From positions 34,884-98,883 of the forward strand of contig JAIWWG010000104.1 of NCBI GenBank assembly GCA_025435555.1: DNA of 64,000 nt. Direction: 5' to 3'. A model generated the notes under the pieces. The model was not told the origin of the DNA. It made no database searches and saw only the letters and a program-made list of their open reading frames with translations. Both the position numbers and the translations under genes were made by a program. Position 1 is the stretch's first letter; every line of letters begins with the position of its first letter. The stretch is from Chytriomyces cf. hyalinus JEL632. Its lineage: Eukaryota; Chytridiomycota; Chytridiomycetes; Chytridiales; Chytriomycetaceae. Shown here piece after piece: positions 32,435 through 44,280 of this stretch.

Positions 32435-35400
32435 ATGGCGGAGCACAACCACATGAACAGGACAGGTACAGGGCATGCAAACAGAGTCCACGGAGGGACA
32501 GGAAGGTACTCGGTCATGAGCATGCGGATGCTTGGAGTCCCAACCACAACGGGCACGCGGCGGAGGATGGTCCAGGTAACCTCCTACGAACATCATTTGT
32601 TACTCCGCCTATTTAAACTGTCATTTTCTCTTTATCCGTATCTGCAGGAACGTGCCGCGAGCCATAGCGTGCGACATTCCCTCAAGAGAAACGACCATAC
32701 CGATGCATTCACGATGGGAGCTCGGCGCAGAGAAAGACCAGCACTAAAGGATATCTTTAACACAGAACCAGCTGACGATGTCAATGCTGGTGATACGAGT
32801 AGCAGTAATGCCCGAGGGGAGAGGGAAGAGTCAACGACATCAGGCAGGGACAATCCACAAGCAAAAGAAGACGAAGATGTACAATACGATTGGTGGGTCT
32901 GGATCACGAAGGTGCTTACATGCTGCTGCTGGGATGCAATCATCATCAAGTGGTATCCAAAGCATTCAAGTGGACAGATTCAAGCATGGCGCGAGAAGGT
33001 GAATACAACAAGCCATGCTCTGTCTTTCCTCTCTCTCTCTCGAAACTGATTCTCGATATCCAGCTGGCTTCCTGCATAATTATCGGCGTGATGATGACGA
33101 TAGTCGCGTTTTTGACTGTCGGACTTCAATTCGCGTTCTGTCCTTCCATCGCAAGCCTTGTTTCGAACGCAGTTTTGAACCAGGAAAATCATCGAGATTT
33201 GGCCTATCATTCAGCAATATTTATTTTCGGACATGTTTATGACTTCAATCAAACAGCACAATTGCTTTCGAAAACATCAAACTTGGTTCTTACGTCAGAT
33301 TTCATGAGCGCTGATTTGACTCCACTCTTCCTTGCCACGGCTTGTTCTTCATTTGGTGGTGCGCCTCAATCATGTAGCGTGCGAGCGCGTTTTGGAGGCA
33401 GCAGTCTTTCACCTGCAGCTTGCTTGGACGCTGCAATTATCGATCAGCTCACTCCAAAAGGACGAGCGTATTTCTCTTGGAGTGATGTGAATCTGAACAA
33501 TATCGCTCCGCATACTCTTGTGGTTTTCAAAGGTGCTGTTTTGAATATGACTTCCTATTTGACGACACCTCAGTCAGGACAGCTGTTTGGTGCGAATCCT
33601 GCAGTGACGCAAATTATTGGGAACAATGTTGGACTGGATGCCACGCGTGCATTAGCAGGTAAGATGAGAATTTCCTTCTCCGATACTTGGCACTTCATTC
33701 TCATATTTGTGCAGCATCGTATGAAACTCTATCTATTGGAAACTGCCTGGCTCAGCGTTATATCGTTGGCTACGTCGATCGAGCAAGTGTTGGGTGCAGC
33801 GCAACGCAATTCATTCAAGGCGCCATCCTCGTCATTATCGTATTGCTGTTGGTGACTCGGTTCGTGATGGCATTCATTTTTTACTGGTGCCTGGCGGGGC
33901 ACATTGTCTTTGATAAAGATAATCAAGAGTTGCATCTTCCATATCGAAAGCGTCGACATCGAAAGCCAAAAGTACTTGCCTCCTCCGTGGCGAACCCGAA
34001 TGTATCTCAGACGACATTTGAAGCCAATTTAAACATGACTCTTCTCACGTCTTCGCGACGGAATGCGCCGCTGAAGTCGGACCCATTTGTTATCATCTTG
34101 GTGACGTGTTACTCTGAAACGATCGAAAGCATTCAGAAGACTGTGGATTCGTTGGCGCGAACTGATTATCCGGACATGCGAAAACTGCTGTTTATTGTTT
34201 GTGATGGACTTGTGACTGGCAGCGATTGCCCTCAAAGCACTCCCGAAGCAGTCATTTCTCTCATCAGCAAGGATTCAAATGGTCAGGACAGTGGAACGCC
34301 GTCTCGACAAAGTTATCTCGCAATCGCGGACGGAGAGCGGCAGCATAATATGGCCACTGTGGTGAGTGATTATTCAAATCACCAGCGCAGCGGTGCTTGC
34401 GCTTTTTTGACTGATGTTATGTTTTCTGCCCAGCACCACGGCTACTACGATCACAGTGCGGGGGGTAAAGTTCCCATGGTTGCTGTTATAAAATGTGGAT
34501 CTTTGGACGAAGAGAATACAAACCGTGGACGCTCAGGAAACAGAGGAAAACGCGACTCTCAAATGATTCTGATGAATTTCCTTTCAAGTGTCAACTTCAA
34601 TGACGGTCGAATGACACCGCTTGATTTTGATTTGGCCACAAAGATTCAATCCATCAACGGGGATGTCAGCCCAAGTGAATATTCCCTCGTACTGATGGTG
34701 GACGCAGATACCGCGGTCGACGAACTATCCCTCTATTTTATGGTGCAAGCCATGAAGAATGACTCCAAGATTATGGGGCTGTGTGGAGAGACGCGGATAG
34801 AAAACAAGAAAGATTCTTGGGTCACCCAGATTCAAGTTTTCGAGTATTACATTTCGCATCATTTGGGGAAAGCATTCGAAAGCGTGTTTGGTGGTGTGAC
34901 TTGTCTTCCAGGTAAGCGAGATCAGCAATTTATATGCTACATCGCTGAAACATGTGCATGGCAGGTTGCTTTTCAATGTACCGCATCAAGGGTGATAAAC
35001 TGAGAACTGGTCGAGACAAACCGTCGCCGGAAGAAGCTCGCGAAATGGTGCCCTTGCTGATTCACCCGGAAATCATGTCTTACTACAAAGAGTACATTGT
35101 GGACACGCTGCACAAGAAAAATCTTTTACTTCTCGGAGAAGATCGATACCTGACAACACTCATGCTTTCTCGATGTCCAAAGCGCCGAATGATATTTGTA
35201 CCGCAAGCGCAGTGTGAAACAACTGTTCCTGATAAATTTGAGGTGTTATTGAGTCAACGCAGAAGGTGGATCAACAGCACAATTCATAATTTGTTGGAGC
35301 TTTTGATGGTGAATAACCTCTGCGGCGTCTTTTGCCTTTCCATGAAATTTGTGATTTTGGTGAGCGTTCAACGACTTCCGCTGTTATACTGCAGTTACTG

Positions 35401-38158
35401 ACGATCGTTTATACCAGCTTGAACTCATAGGAACAGTTGTCCTTCCCATTGCCGTTTCCTTGATGTTTGTTTTGCTTGTCGCTGCTTTCTTTGTTGGCCC
35501 CACTCTCCCGCTCTACCAGCTGTTGGCGACTCTCTTTTGTCCTGCATTCTTCATTCTCATAACAACGTATGAATGGGAGTATGTAGGCTGGATGTTTGTT
35601 TATTTGGCTGCTTTGCCAGTCTGGAACTTTGTCCTGCCGCTGTACGCGTTTTGGCATTTTGATGACTTTTCATGGGGTGCCACACGGCAAGTTGCTGGAG
35701 AGGCAGGTGGGGCAAAAGATCATTCGAACCGACATGGAAGATATGAAACTGGTGCTGTCGTTACGCGAACGTGAGTTTCGTTCTCAGTTAGCGCCTCCCT
35801 TTTATTGAAGTTCATGCCAAAAATATCAGATGGGATGATTGGCGTGCACTTGCGAGCGGTGACTCTAGCGGAAGAATGAATCATGACATGTCCATGACTT
35901 CAGTTGCAGTTCCGCGCCAAGCTGTGGAAAATGTGGCCGAAATCACAAAAATGCTTGACAGAGAAATGGTGTCGAATCGGGCCTCCAAGTCTGCCTTGCG
36001 GCCGTCCAGTAGAAAAAGCAACATTGCTGACGAATCGAGCTCATCATCCGGACCGTTCAAGACGGCTCGTGGGGAGTCGTCCCTTGCGCGCTCAACTACA
36101 TCCAGAGGTGGCCACGATTCCCCTCAGAAACTGGGACACACGAAGCAGTCTCTCCGCGACTCTGAGACTTCAGATGCTGAAATTTCTTCGGAAAATCAGC
36201 TTCTTCAATCTGATGAATATCTTGCGTATTACTACGGGCAACAATCTGGAATGCGATCCATGGCTGTTCCATTTCAAGATGCATATTCTCAAGCACCAAC
36301 GCAACTCTATCCTTCCTACTATGACGGAGTTCATACGTACGATGCCCACACACACCAGCAGCAATATACCCAGCAGCAACAGGCGTACCAGCAATCGCTG
36401 TATCTCCCATCAAATACCAACTTGTCGATTCACGCGCCGTCCATATTTAATCCTTCTCATGCAGTCCCATCTCGATCCAATACTGACGCTGCTCGAGTCT
36501 CCGATGAGCCAGTTTCTCCCGTGGTTGAGGCAGACATTTTCATCATAACATCCTCTCACCGGTCCATGAATTATTTAGAATACCCAGCCGCTTCAGCGCA
36601 ATACAACGTCCAAAAACCAGATGGGGATGATATAACTGACAGGACTCCAACGAGAAAGTATCCTTCCGAGGCGACTCGCACGAGTCATCAAGAAGTCACG
36701 CCCGCATCCCATTTCGAAAAATCGGTCGTTTCAGCTGCCCATGTGACAATACCGCCCCCATCTGAATTGGAGGAACATGACGATGGCGCCGTATCTCAAT
36801 CGTTTCAGAACTTTTTCGGTTGGAGTCCCAAAACGGAGTCATCAGGCAAGGCTGAGCATTTGGGACTGGGTCATGTGTCTCACAAGGAATCTGAAGGCTC
36901 AACGCCCAAAACTTCGAAAAGACCTGTTCTCAGTAAGAGTGAAATGCGGACTTCAGGTGTTGGTTCCGTTGCCAAGAATGGCGGTGCCTCCACTTCAATT
37001 CAAGACTCGTCGTTCTTTGCATCCAATTCCGCTGAGAAAAATGTGGCGTATGAGCGAGTCGAATACGATGAATTCAATATTTTGGATCCTGAACGTTTGC
37101 TTAATGAGGTTTCGATCCGGATGCAGCAAAAAAGTTCAAACCGCAGTGTGCTGGAGAAACCTGCCTTGACTACCGAGCCAGGGAGGAGGACAAGTTCTAA
37201 CTTGCAGAACTTGTTTATACCATCAATATCTGCCAGGCAAGAGGGGCCCAGTCATCATGTCAGGTCTGAACGGGTATCTTCGGATGCAGCCCAAGAAACA
37301 ACAAGAATCGGAGTTCCAACTAAAGCATCCACCGTCAAGCTTTCTGACGCACATCAAGGAACTTCCCATGTTGGACATCGATCGGAGTCTGACGTTTCGC
37401 TGGGTCGCACTTTACAAAAAGCAGCCAATTTCTTTGAGCTTTCGCAAGGAAGTTTCTCAGGCTTTTTCAAAAACGAGTCCAACGGCGATGTGAAAAATGC
37501 TCTGGAATCATCGGCCATTGGAACCAAGCAGCGAATTGATTTGGACAATGGCATTTTGGATGAGATTTCTGGGATCGAAGCAGTCTCTGTCGATTTTGAC
37601 ACATCCTATTTGATTGTGGAGCCAGACGAGCCGCGCAAACGTAATTGGGACCTCGAAAACAGATCGCTGTCGCAGCAAGATGTATCCACTCCGAGAAATA
37701 ATGTGGCTCGCCCCATGCACAAGGAAGAGATGCGGGAATTGGTGGATCAATCATTCCAGGACGCCAGTTCGCAAAGCTTCAAAGGTGTAGAAGGAAGCAG
37801 TGGCTCATGCGTGAGAAAAACGCAGGAGCAACTGCCCCTTTCGGTTCTAAAGGATAATTCAAGGGCAAGGAGGCAACAACGCACCCTTCCCCAAGTTCCA
37901 ACGGCCGGAAACACTGCCAAGCACATTTCAGCGTCTGCGGGGCCAAGCCTTCAACCGGCGAGATCATCTCATGAAGGTCGCAGTATATCAAACACAAGCC
38001 AACACAGTCAGGGTCATCGAGTTGGTGCAAACGAAAGCTACTTCATGTCCATGACACCTGTGACATCTCGACTGTACAAAGAGGAACTGGCAAGAGTGAA
38101 GGGCGAGACGCGGGAGATGCAAAAAAAAGGAGGACCCCGACAATTACCTGAATTTTGA
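32435..38158 (+). CDS. Chitin synthase, division 2 (class IV-like), with long C-terminal tail
   Basis: Membrane enzyme that polymerises GlcNAc from UDP-GlcNAc into chitin. Seven exons in phase: 32435-32575, 32648-32998, 33064-33658, 33715-34911, 34965-35359, 35418-35770, 35830-38158, about 1,786 residues. The N-terminus has QAWREK and a membrane segment ([17 protein letters not shown]), then a degenerate cytochrome-b5-like segment ([16 protein letters not shown]), a second membrane span, and the family-2 glycosyltransferase core: [34 protein letters not shown] and the QRRRW product-binding motif. C-terminal membrane helices follow ([24 protein letters not shown]). From about residue 1,030 a ~750-residue Ser/Gln/His-rich tail has no recognised domain. 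No myosin motor is present. The ATG was chosen as the first in phase with exon 2. Confidence 0.92.
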
Positions 38159-38518
38159 GTCCCGACTTCCGCTCGATTTGCTGGTGCAACAAGAAGGCAC
38201 TCTTACCAATAAACCAGTCCAAAGTAAACCGCTGTGCCGATAAAGTGCCTTAGTAATGAAAAATTTGTGCAACGACGGTCCCGATGCTTTCACTTTACAG
38301 ATCGGTGCGAACAATGGCGACTTCGTAACCAGACTTTGCAGACCCAAACGCGCATGTAACGGATCCATGCAAAGAGCGGGGCAGGCGCTGGGCCCGTTGA
38401 AAGGCGGCGAAGAATCCTCTTTTGGCGAATATAGTTGTGGCAGAAAAAAATTGCAAAAGTTAAAGCAAACAACAACCCCCGGTCCTAATCATCCTTATCC
38501 CCAAAACAACAAACACAC
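38159..38518. other. Intergenic, nothing recognised
   Basis: Gap between the chitin synthase stop and the first zinc-cluster regulator. An open frame from 38256 continues into the regulator exon in a different frame and is taken as incidental. Confidence 0.5.
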
Positions 38519-40020
38519 ATGTCGGCAAAGGAGATCGATGCCGCCTCAGCGATACTCGCTCTACGCTCGGAGTCATCTCTGCACACTCGGGATGTCAGTC
38601 AAAGCCAGCGGCCTGCCGAGAGCGTGCCTGGTGTGAGCTCAGTCCTTGTCGCCACAGATTCCCACTTCAGCCAGAGGCAAGCATCTATCCCTGTTTAACT
38701 TCTTGAAGTCCGGTTGTCGCCGTGTGTCACGAGGCGTCTTTTGATGATGAATAGCGGCGCTCGCTGACAACCATGTTTGTCGCTCTCCATCGCTTACTAA
38801 CGCTTAGTAACTTCACCATATTATAGAGTATACCCTCTCCTGCGCCCCCAACCGGACGAGCCGCCTCGTGGCTCACTGAAACACGATACCCAGCTGCCAA
38901 ACTCGAGTCCAGAACCCATCTTGGCGGTTGCTGGTCAATGTAACACGAAGCCATCCGTAACCCTACAACCCAAACACCGTCAACCAGAAATCCACCGCCA
39001 CGCAGTGAGTCTTTTCCCACAGCCGTCACAAGCAGTCCCTCTCGACGGTGGGAGAGACCAGAACCCGACAATTGTGTCAAAGTGTTCGGGTGTTGTTTTG
39101 TTTACACAACAAACCCCCGCACCACCACCTCATGTCGTCCACCTGGCGCACGTGGCACCCCCCACACAATCAAAAGCGCCAGCATCATCATCACGGCCAT
39201 CTCTCCCTCACGACGCATGTTACGCCGCGGATCATTATTACTCGGGCGGATATCCATATTTCCACTACGGCCAAAGTCAGTATTATCCGTCTTATCCTCC
39301 TTACGCCCCAAGTCTGCCGCAACCTCAGCAGCAGCACTACATGCATCAAGCACATTATGCACCGCATCCTGGATACCAATACCACCCTCATACTTACCCT
39401 GCAAGTTATCCCTTTTACCCGCCGTCTCCTGTTGTGGTGAACTCGCACAATTCTCATCTCCCACCACTGCCAAACTCGCGCAGCAGCCATTTTTCTCACC
39501 AAGTTCCAAAAATTTCACCTGTAAGCTCTGATTCAAATGTTCACTCATCGGATGGAATCGAAGAGTGTAAAGAGGAGCCGGCAGAGTATGACTCTTCACC
39601 TGAAGAGCCTTCGCTGGCGAGTTTGGTGACGACATACCAGTCTGAGATTGCCAAGCTGACGACGCGGCCTATTCCGTGTGACGTTTGCCGTCGTCAGAAA
39701 AAGAAATGCGACAGGTGAGCTTTCAATTTTTAAAAAGCAGTTGTTGGTGGGTGTTGTTTCTAATCAAAGCAAATTGTTCTTATTTCAAATTGTGTCTGAT
39801 AAGAACTCGGCCAATGTGCAAATCGTGCAGTGTTCGCGGATTAAAGTGTCGCTACACTCTTCCGCCTTTAAAAGCGGCACAGACTAAATGGCGCGCTCGT
39901 CTCGCGCTTGAAAACCGGTTGGGCAGTGCTGGGATCCGGGCCGAGGACGTGCTTGGAAAAGGAAGAAGCAACTGTGTCGCGACTGCCTCAGAGGCAGCAG
40001 CACTCATGTGTACTAAATAA
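38519..40020 (+). CDS. Zn2Cys6 regulator (array member 1)
   Basis: Predicted fungal binuclear-cluster DNA-binding protein. The N-terminus MSAKEIDAASAILALRS matches the start of the next gene (EVDVAAAILGLRE). A Pro/His/Tyr-rich middle (HYYSGGYPYFHYGQSQYYPS, QQQHYMHQAHYA) leads to the cluster CDVCRRQKKKCDR/TRPMCKSCSVRGLKC, which is C-x2-C-x6-C-x6-C-x2-C-x6-C. An intron (donor GTGAGC after CDR, acceptor TAAG) splits the cluster. The protein ends soon after in a short basic and Ala-rich tail, so it lacks a Fungal_trans domain. The joining of the N-terminal exon (stop near 38697) to the middle exon (around 38829) could not be phased and may involve an extra exon. DNA target unknown. Confidence 0.75.
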
Positions 40021-40136
40021 GGAAAAGCGAATGAGCAAAATCGAGCGTAAATAATAATAAAAACAAGGGTATTTATTTGACGTTTGAGTATGAGGCTACC
40101 AGGCTTTGAAATCATTTCAGATCGGCATACAAAAAA

Positions 40137-40949
40137 ATGTCTTCAACATTCACCGAAGTTGACGTGGCAGCCGCAATCCTCGGCCTTCGCGAGCAGCCAG
40201 CCTACCAGACAAGTCCCACCACTTCAGCCATCTCTGTTACTACAGGCAGCGTGCACTCCGGCAGCGAGTTGTCTCCTTCAGCGGGCTCGCACTTTGACTC
40301 GGGGAATGTCTCGGCCACACGGGAAAACTTTGCTAGCATGGACCTCACTTCAGATACAACGCCGTCAGCAGCGTCAAGCTTACTCTCTCTCCTTTCTGTC
40401 GCGGGGCTAGATAGTGGTGTGCTTGAGAGCGGCGAAATCGGGCGAACGAATCTAGATGTGATGAGTCAGCATCTGGCGGAACTTCCAGACTTGGTGCAAC
40501 AACACAGTCCCCCGAGCCCACCTTCATCCGATGTGTCTGCAGATAGAAGTGTGGCAGCAGCGCCGACCACGGCACCAGCAGCCGTGACTAACGTTGACAG
40601 CCGTGATTCGGAATCAATATCAAAACTCCTTAAAGCACAAGCGGCGAAACTCGCAGGATCGTCAGGCAGCATCAGGCCTCTCCGGCTCACTCGTAAATAC
40701 TCGAGCAGGCGTCCTCTTCCGTGCACAGCGTGTCGGGCTTGCAAGCAAAAATGCGACCAAACAAAGCCGTCGTGTTTGTCGTGTGAGAGGAAGGGGCTTG
40801 AGTGCAAGTACATGCCAGCACACGTGGAAAACCAGGAGAAAGTGATGGCCAGTCTCGAAGCGAGCGAGAAGCTGCGGCGGCGGCGAGCATCCGATGAGGC
40901 AGCTGCTCGGGCGGCAGCGGCCATGCGTATCGATTTCCTTGTCGACTGA
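40137..40949 (+). CDS. Zn2Cys6 regulator (array member 2), intronless
   Basis: A single-exon 270-residue protein. It starts MSSTFTEVDVAAAILGLRE, paralogous to array member 1, followed by a Ser/Thr-rich middle. The zinc cluster CTACRACKQKCDQTKPSCLS...CERKGLEC is complete and followed by a short basic helix (EASEKLRRRRASDEAAARA). No Fungal_trans domain is present. The lack of introns where its neighbours are split suggests a different history, possibly a retrocopy, but that is inference. The start is the only ATG before the conserved N-terminal motif. Confidence 0.88.
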   Translation: MSSTFTEVDVAAAILGLREQPAYQTSPTTSAISVTTGSVHSGSELSPSAGSHFDSGNVSATRENFASMDLTSDTTPSAASSLLSLLSVAGLDSGVLESGEIGRTNLDVMSQHLAELPDLVQQHSPPSPPSSDVSADRSVAAAPTTAPAAVTNVDSRDSESISKLLKAQAAKLAGSSGSIRPLRLTRKYSSRRPLPCTACRACKQKCDQTKPSCLSCERKGLECKYMPAHVENQEKVMASLEASEKLRRRRASDEAAARAAAAMRIDFLVD

Positions 40950-40988
40950 AGGGCTTCTCGCTGTTTTTATACTCTCTTCTCTATACTC

Positions 40989-40991
<3 letters not shown>

Positions 40992-41029
<38 letters not shown>
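40992..41029 (+). repeat. (CT)n microsatellite
   Basis: About 19 consecutive CT units just downstream of array member 2, in its likely 3' untranslated region. Confidence 0.95.
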
Positions 41030-41031
<2 letters not shown>

Positions 41032-41518
41032 ACACTCTCCCTCTTTACACTCTCTACATGCAAACGCCCGGTTTAGTTGGCCCCTAATGCTTTTACTTAA
41101 GATGCGCATCTGTTTCCTGCCCTTCCTCAAATGCTGAATAAAAACGAGGTTTCCTCTCCTCTCTCCAACGAAGCTCGTCGGGCAATTGGACACGTTTCCC
41201 AGCACCGAACGAGCACATTTGTAAGCCAGAGATGATGATGAGTGATCATTTTTCGAAACCCTAAAAATTGTTTTGGAAAGTTTCGGTTTGTGCGGAATGA
41301 GTTGTTGGTGTCAAGTCATGTATTCCGGTGTCAGCGTACCGGCGCTGCTGCCACGAACGGCGACAGACTGCGCCATTGTTCCCCAGCAGTGGCGACTGTG
41401 CTCTCATCCAATCAGATCAAAAGCAAAAGGGGAAAATTCCAAAAAGAGCCTTGAGCCCAATTCCCGAACTTGCCCGCCCAATTTTTCAAATTTTTCCGAA
41501 TTTTTGTTTGGGCCGAGA

Positions 41519-42386
41519 ATGCAGCGGCTGCCGAATTCGACCTTTGTTGAAACAAGCAGCGCACAAGTTCATCGACTGCATTTGCGAGGACCGATGGTGC
41601 CAGGCGCAGACGGGGACCAATACCCAGCTGCCGCCTCTTCAACGGCTACTCAGCGGCGCAGGCAGGTTCCATGCGAGGCGTGCTGGACCTACCGCAAAAA
41701 ATAAGTGAGAACTCGGATAGATACGTCCACAATTGACGGATGCTGACAAAACACCCAACGAACAGATGCGACTCGCTCGAGCCTGGCTCTGCATGCAGTC
41801 GGTGCTTGGACCTGGGCATCGAATGCACCTTTGATACCTCGCGCAAACCATACGCTCGCCGGAGTCTGCCAAAGAACGGAGACACAGCCGCAAAGACAGA
41901 ACCCGAAGTTGGCGAACCTGTCAAAGTTGACACTCAAAAATTGTTGTGTGGCCACTCATCCTTGTTGGGTAACATTCCGACGCTCGGTCTCGCCACCCCG
42001 CCCGCTGCGCATGAAGACACTCCCTCTCAACCTGCATATCAAGATACCCCGCCAGGCAACCCAGCGCGTGATTCGAACGGCCGGCCCTTGCCCTGTGACT
42101 GCTGGTGATAAGCATCAAATACCATAGTTTACTGACTTGGCTTTCTTCGTACAGGCTGCAACCGAGCTGCAGTTCTTGCAAGCTGAAGGGACTGCGGTGC
42201 GAATACATCTATCCCACAAAGGAGGTGCCGTGGGAGAAGAGTCAGACGAAGAAGGATGAGGGGAGCGAGATGCATTCAAACGTATCATGTGGCCCTACAC
42301 CACCACCTGTACTTGTGGAGAAGGCATATTGTGCTGATGCCAGCGTTACATCCAGTAAGATGAGCGTGTCATTCATGCTGGAATGA
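41519..42386 (+). CDS. Zn2Cys6 regulator (array member 3), frameshifted first cluster, partial second
   Basis: The first cluster is split by an intron (41705-41765): CEACWTYRKK, then CDSLEPGSACSRCLDLGIEC. The exon 1 frame ends in TAA exactly at the junction; one extra A in the run at 41696-41701 would give RKKIKCD and restore both frames. The downstream exon carries a Pro-rich stretch and then PLPCDCW, and after an intron (donor GTGATA, acceptor ACAG) LQPSCSSCKLKGLRCEY. That is the second half of another Zn2Cys6 cluster missing its middle. So the gene appears to have had two clusters, as array member 4 has. The start is uncertain: 41519 gives MQRLPNSTF, with an alternative ATG upstream in the same frame. 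It may be a pseudogene or carry a homopolymer sequencing error. Confidence 0.6.
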
Positions 42387-42940
42387 GTTGAATAATATTG
42401 ATGGAAATAATGATGGAATATTGTTGGAATATTGGTGCATCATCGCACCCTCTCCTCGTTTAAGCGTCGTTAGCACCCCCCTGTTAATAGAATAAGAAGT
42501 TGGTTTGCACAGCCACACGAACACAAAAATCGTTTGTCACGTTCATCGCCCTCTTCCTGCAACACGAATTGACCAATTGTTCACAGCAGCTGTCTTGAAA
42601 TCACTTGGCACCAACTTGTATCCGAACAGCTTTCCAGTACCTGGCTGCCCATCCGGAGCCTGTTCAAAGTCGCCGAGCAGAGGAGGTGCCCGTGTCACGT
42701 GGCCATGACAGAACGAGCGGACACACGGAGCGGGCAAACTCGGGAGACGGACAACCAGGTCGGGCCACCCACAAAGCACACCAACTCGCTTGTTCGCACA
42801 GCCGCATACGCGTCCGAACCCACAAAATGCAGCGAGTGTCGGACAACTGAACGGGGGACTTCCCCTCAAAAATCGGCAATTCTCATCTATTTTTGCACAT
42901 AAAAAAAAGTGTGCAAACACTCAGCAAATCACCGCAGCAC
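42387..42940. other. Intergenic, nothing recognised
   Basis: Between array members 3 and 4. Several short overlapping open frames on both strands have no protein-like signature. An A-rich run at about 42900-42908 lies shortly upstream of the next start. Confidence 0.5.
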
Positions 42941-44231
42941 ATGGATGTCGGGCGAGAGTCCCGCTCCTCAACGCCACCCCAGAACCATCCCCAGAGACAG
43001 AAGCAACCTACCGCCAGTCCATCCGAGAGCGGCGTCCAATCGCGTCATGTTTCCCGCGAACTGAACCACAGTCATGATGACACCCCCACTGCCACTGCTG
43101 CTAGAAAACCCCGCACGATTGCTTGTGACCGGTGTAGAAAGGTATGCAACTTGAACCCAAGTTTTTAGACGACCATGCTTAACCCCCAAGCGTCGCTAGA
43201 TCCGCAAAAAGTGTGATGGAACCCGGCCAATTTGCTCGCGCTGCTCTACAAAAGGCCAACACTGTGCATACACACCGGTCCGTCTAGTCTTCTCCACTTC
43301 AACTACGACAGGGCACCCGGAGGAAGAGGAGCTGGATGTGTCAGCCGTGCCGCTGGCTGCGGATCATTTGGGTCACACTCATCCCCACACTCAAAACAAT
43401 TTAACGCATCCTCAATTTATGAAGCCGCCCGCCCATCAAACCACTGTATCAGATCCATCATTTTCACAACTGTCGTGTCTTCCGTTTCCGCAGCATGGAG
43501 CTCCGTCTTTTCCATTCAATCAACATCACGCAACTACATATCCAATCCATATGCAAAATTCCGCTGGCCATATTGCGAAACCTGTCCCTGACGTACTTCA
43601 GAGGCGAACAAGTAATGTATCCGGCTCTTCAGGTCCTTCAAAAGAAACACCAATGAAGTCAACATCGAAAGCACCCATCCATCTTCCCTTGACAAGGCCA
43701 GTAAGCTGCGAAGGATGCAGGCAGCAAAAGAGAAAATGCGATAAATTAAGACCTCGTTGCAGGTTTGCATTTTCCCCGCGCTTCTCTCGTTGAAAAACGG
43801 TTGCTTACGAAAACATCAGTCTTTGCATAACCAGGAAAGTTCCCTGCACATATACAATCACAGCAAAGCGAAGGTTGGAGGAAAGTCTCTGCGCAATCAA
43901 CAACAATAATCCTGTCCAAACAACCAAAAAGAAACCAATGTATATTGCATGGGCGCCAGACGCCACCACCACCCATACACCCGGAACACAGTTTCACACG
44001 GAAAACCCGGATGAACGAAACTTGATGACAAATAGCAATGTATATACGCGTGCAAGGATTGATTCTATTGGAGGCGGCAGTGCGAGTGGTGGGGCGGGAA
44101 GCGATGGTTGGTGTCCATCAGTGAGTCAAGGGAGTTCAGATCAGTTGGGCCATTTGCCCAATGCGGCAGTTGCATGTACAGAGTTGAGCAGTTTGTCAAA
44201 GTCTACGTGGCTTCAAGTGATGCTGGAATAA
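42941..44231 (+). CDS. Regulator with two complete Zn2Cys6 clusters (array member 4)
   Basis: Four exons. Exon 1 starts MDVGRESRSSTPPQNH and ends in CDRCRK; exon 2 supplies IRKKCDGTRPICSRCSTKGQHC, completing cluster one. After about 130 Pro/His/Ser-rich residues, exon 3 ends in CEGCRQQKRKCDKLRPRC with donor at 43763, and exon 4 (from 43820) gives SLCITRKVPC, completing cluster two. Junctions 1/2 and 3/4 are in phase; the exon 2/3 junction needs a weak 30-nt intron. The tail is Ser/Gly-rich and ends at 44231. Fungal binuclear-cluster proteins normally carry one cluster and bind as dimers, so two in one chain is unusual. No Fungal_trans domain is visible. Confidence 0.8.
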
Positions 44232-44280
44232 AGAGTTTGGCTTGCGATTGACTGAAAGTAAATAAATAAAAGTGAACAAA

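Noticed and set aside
39102-39635. 177-codon minus-strand frame
   Set aside because: Antisense to the low-complexity middle of Zn2Cys6 array member 1, with no domain of its own.
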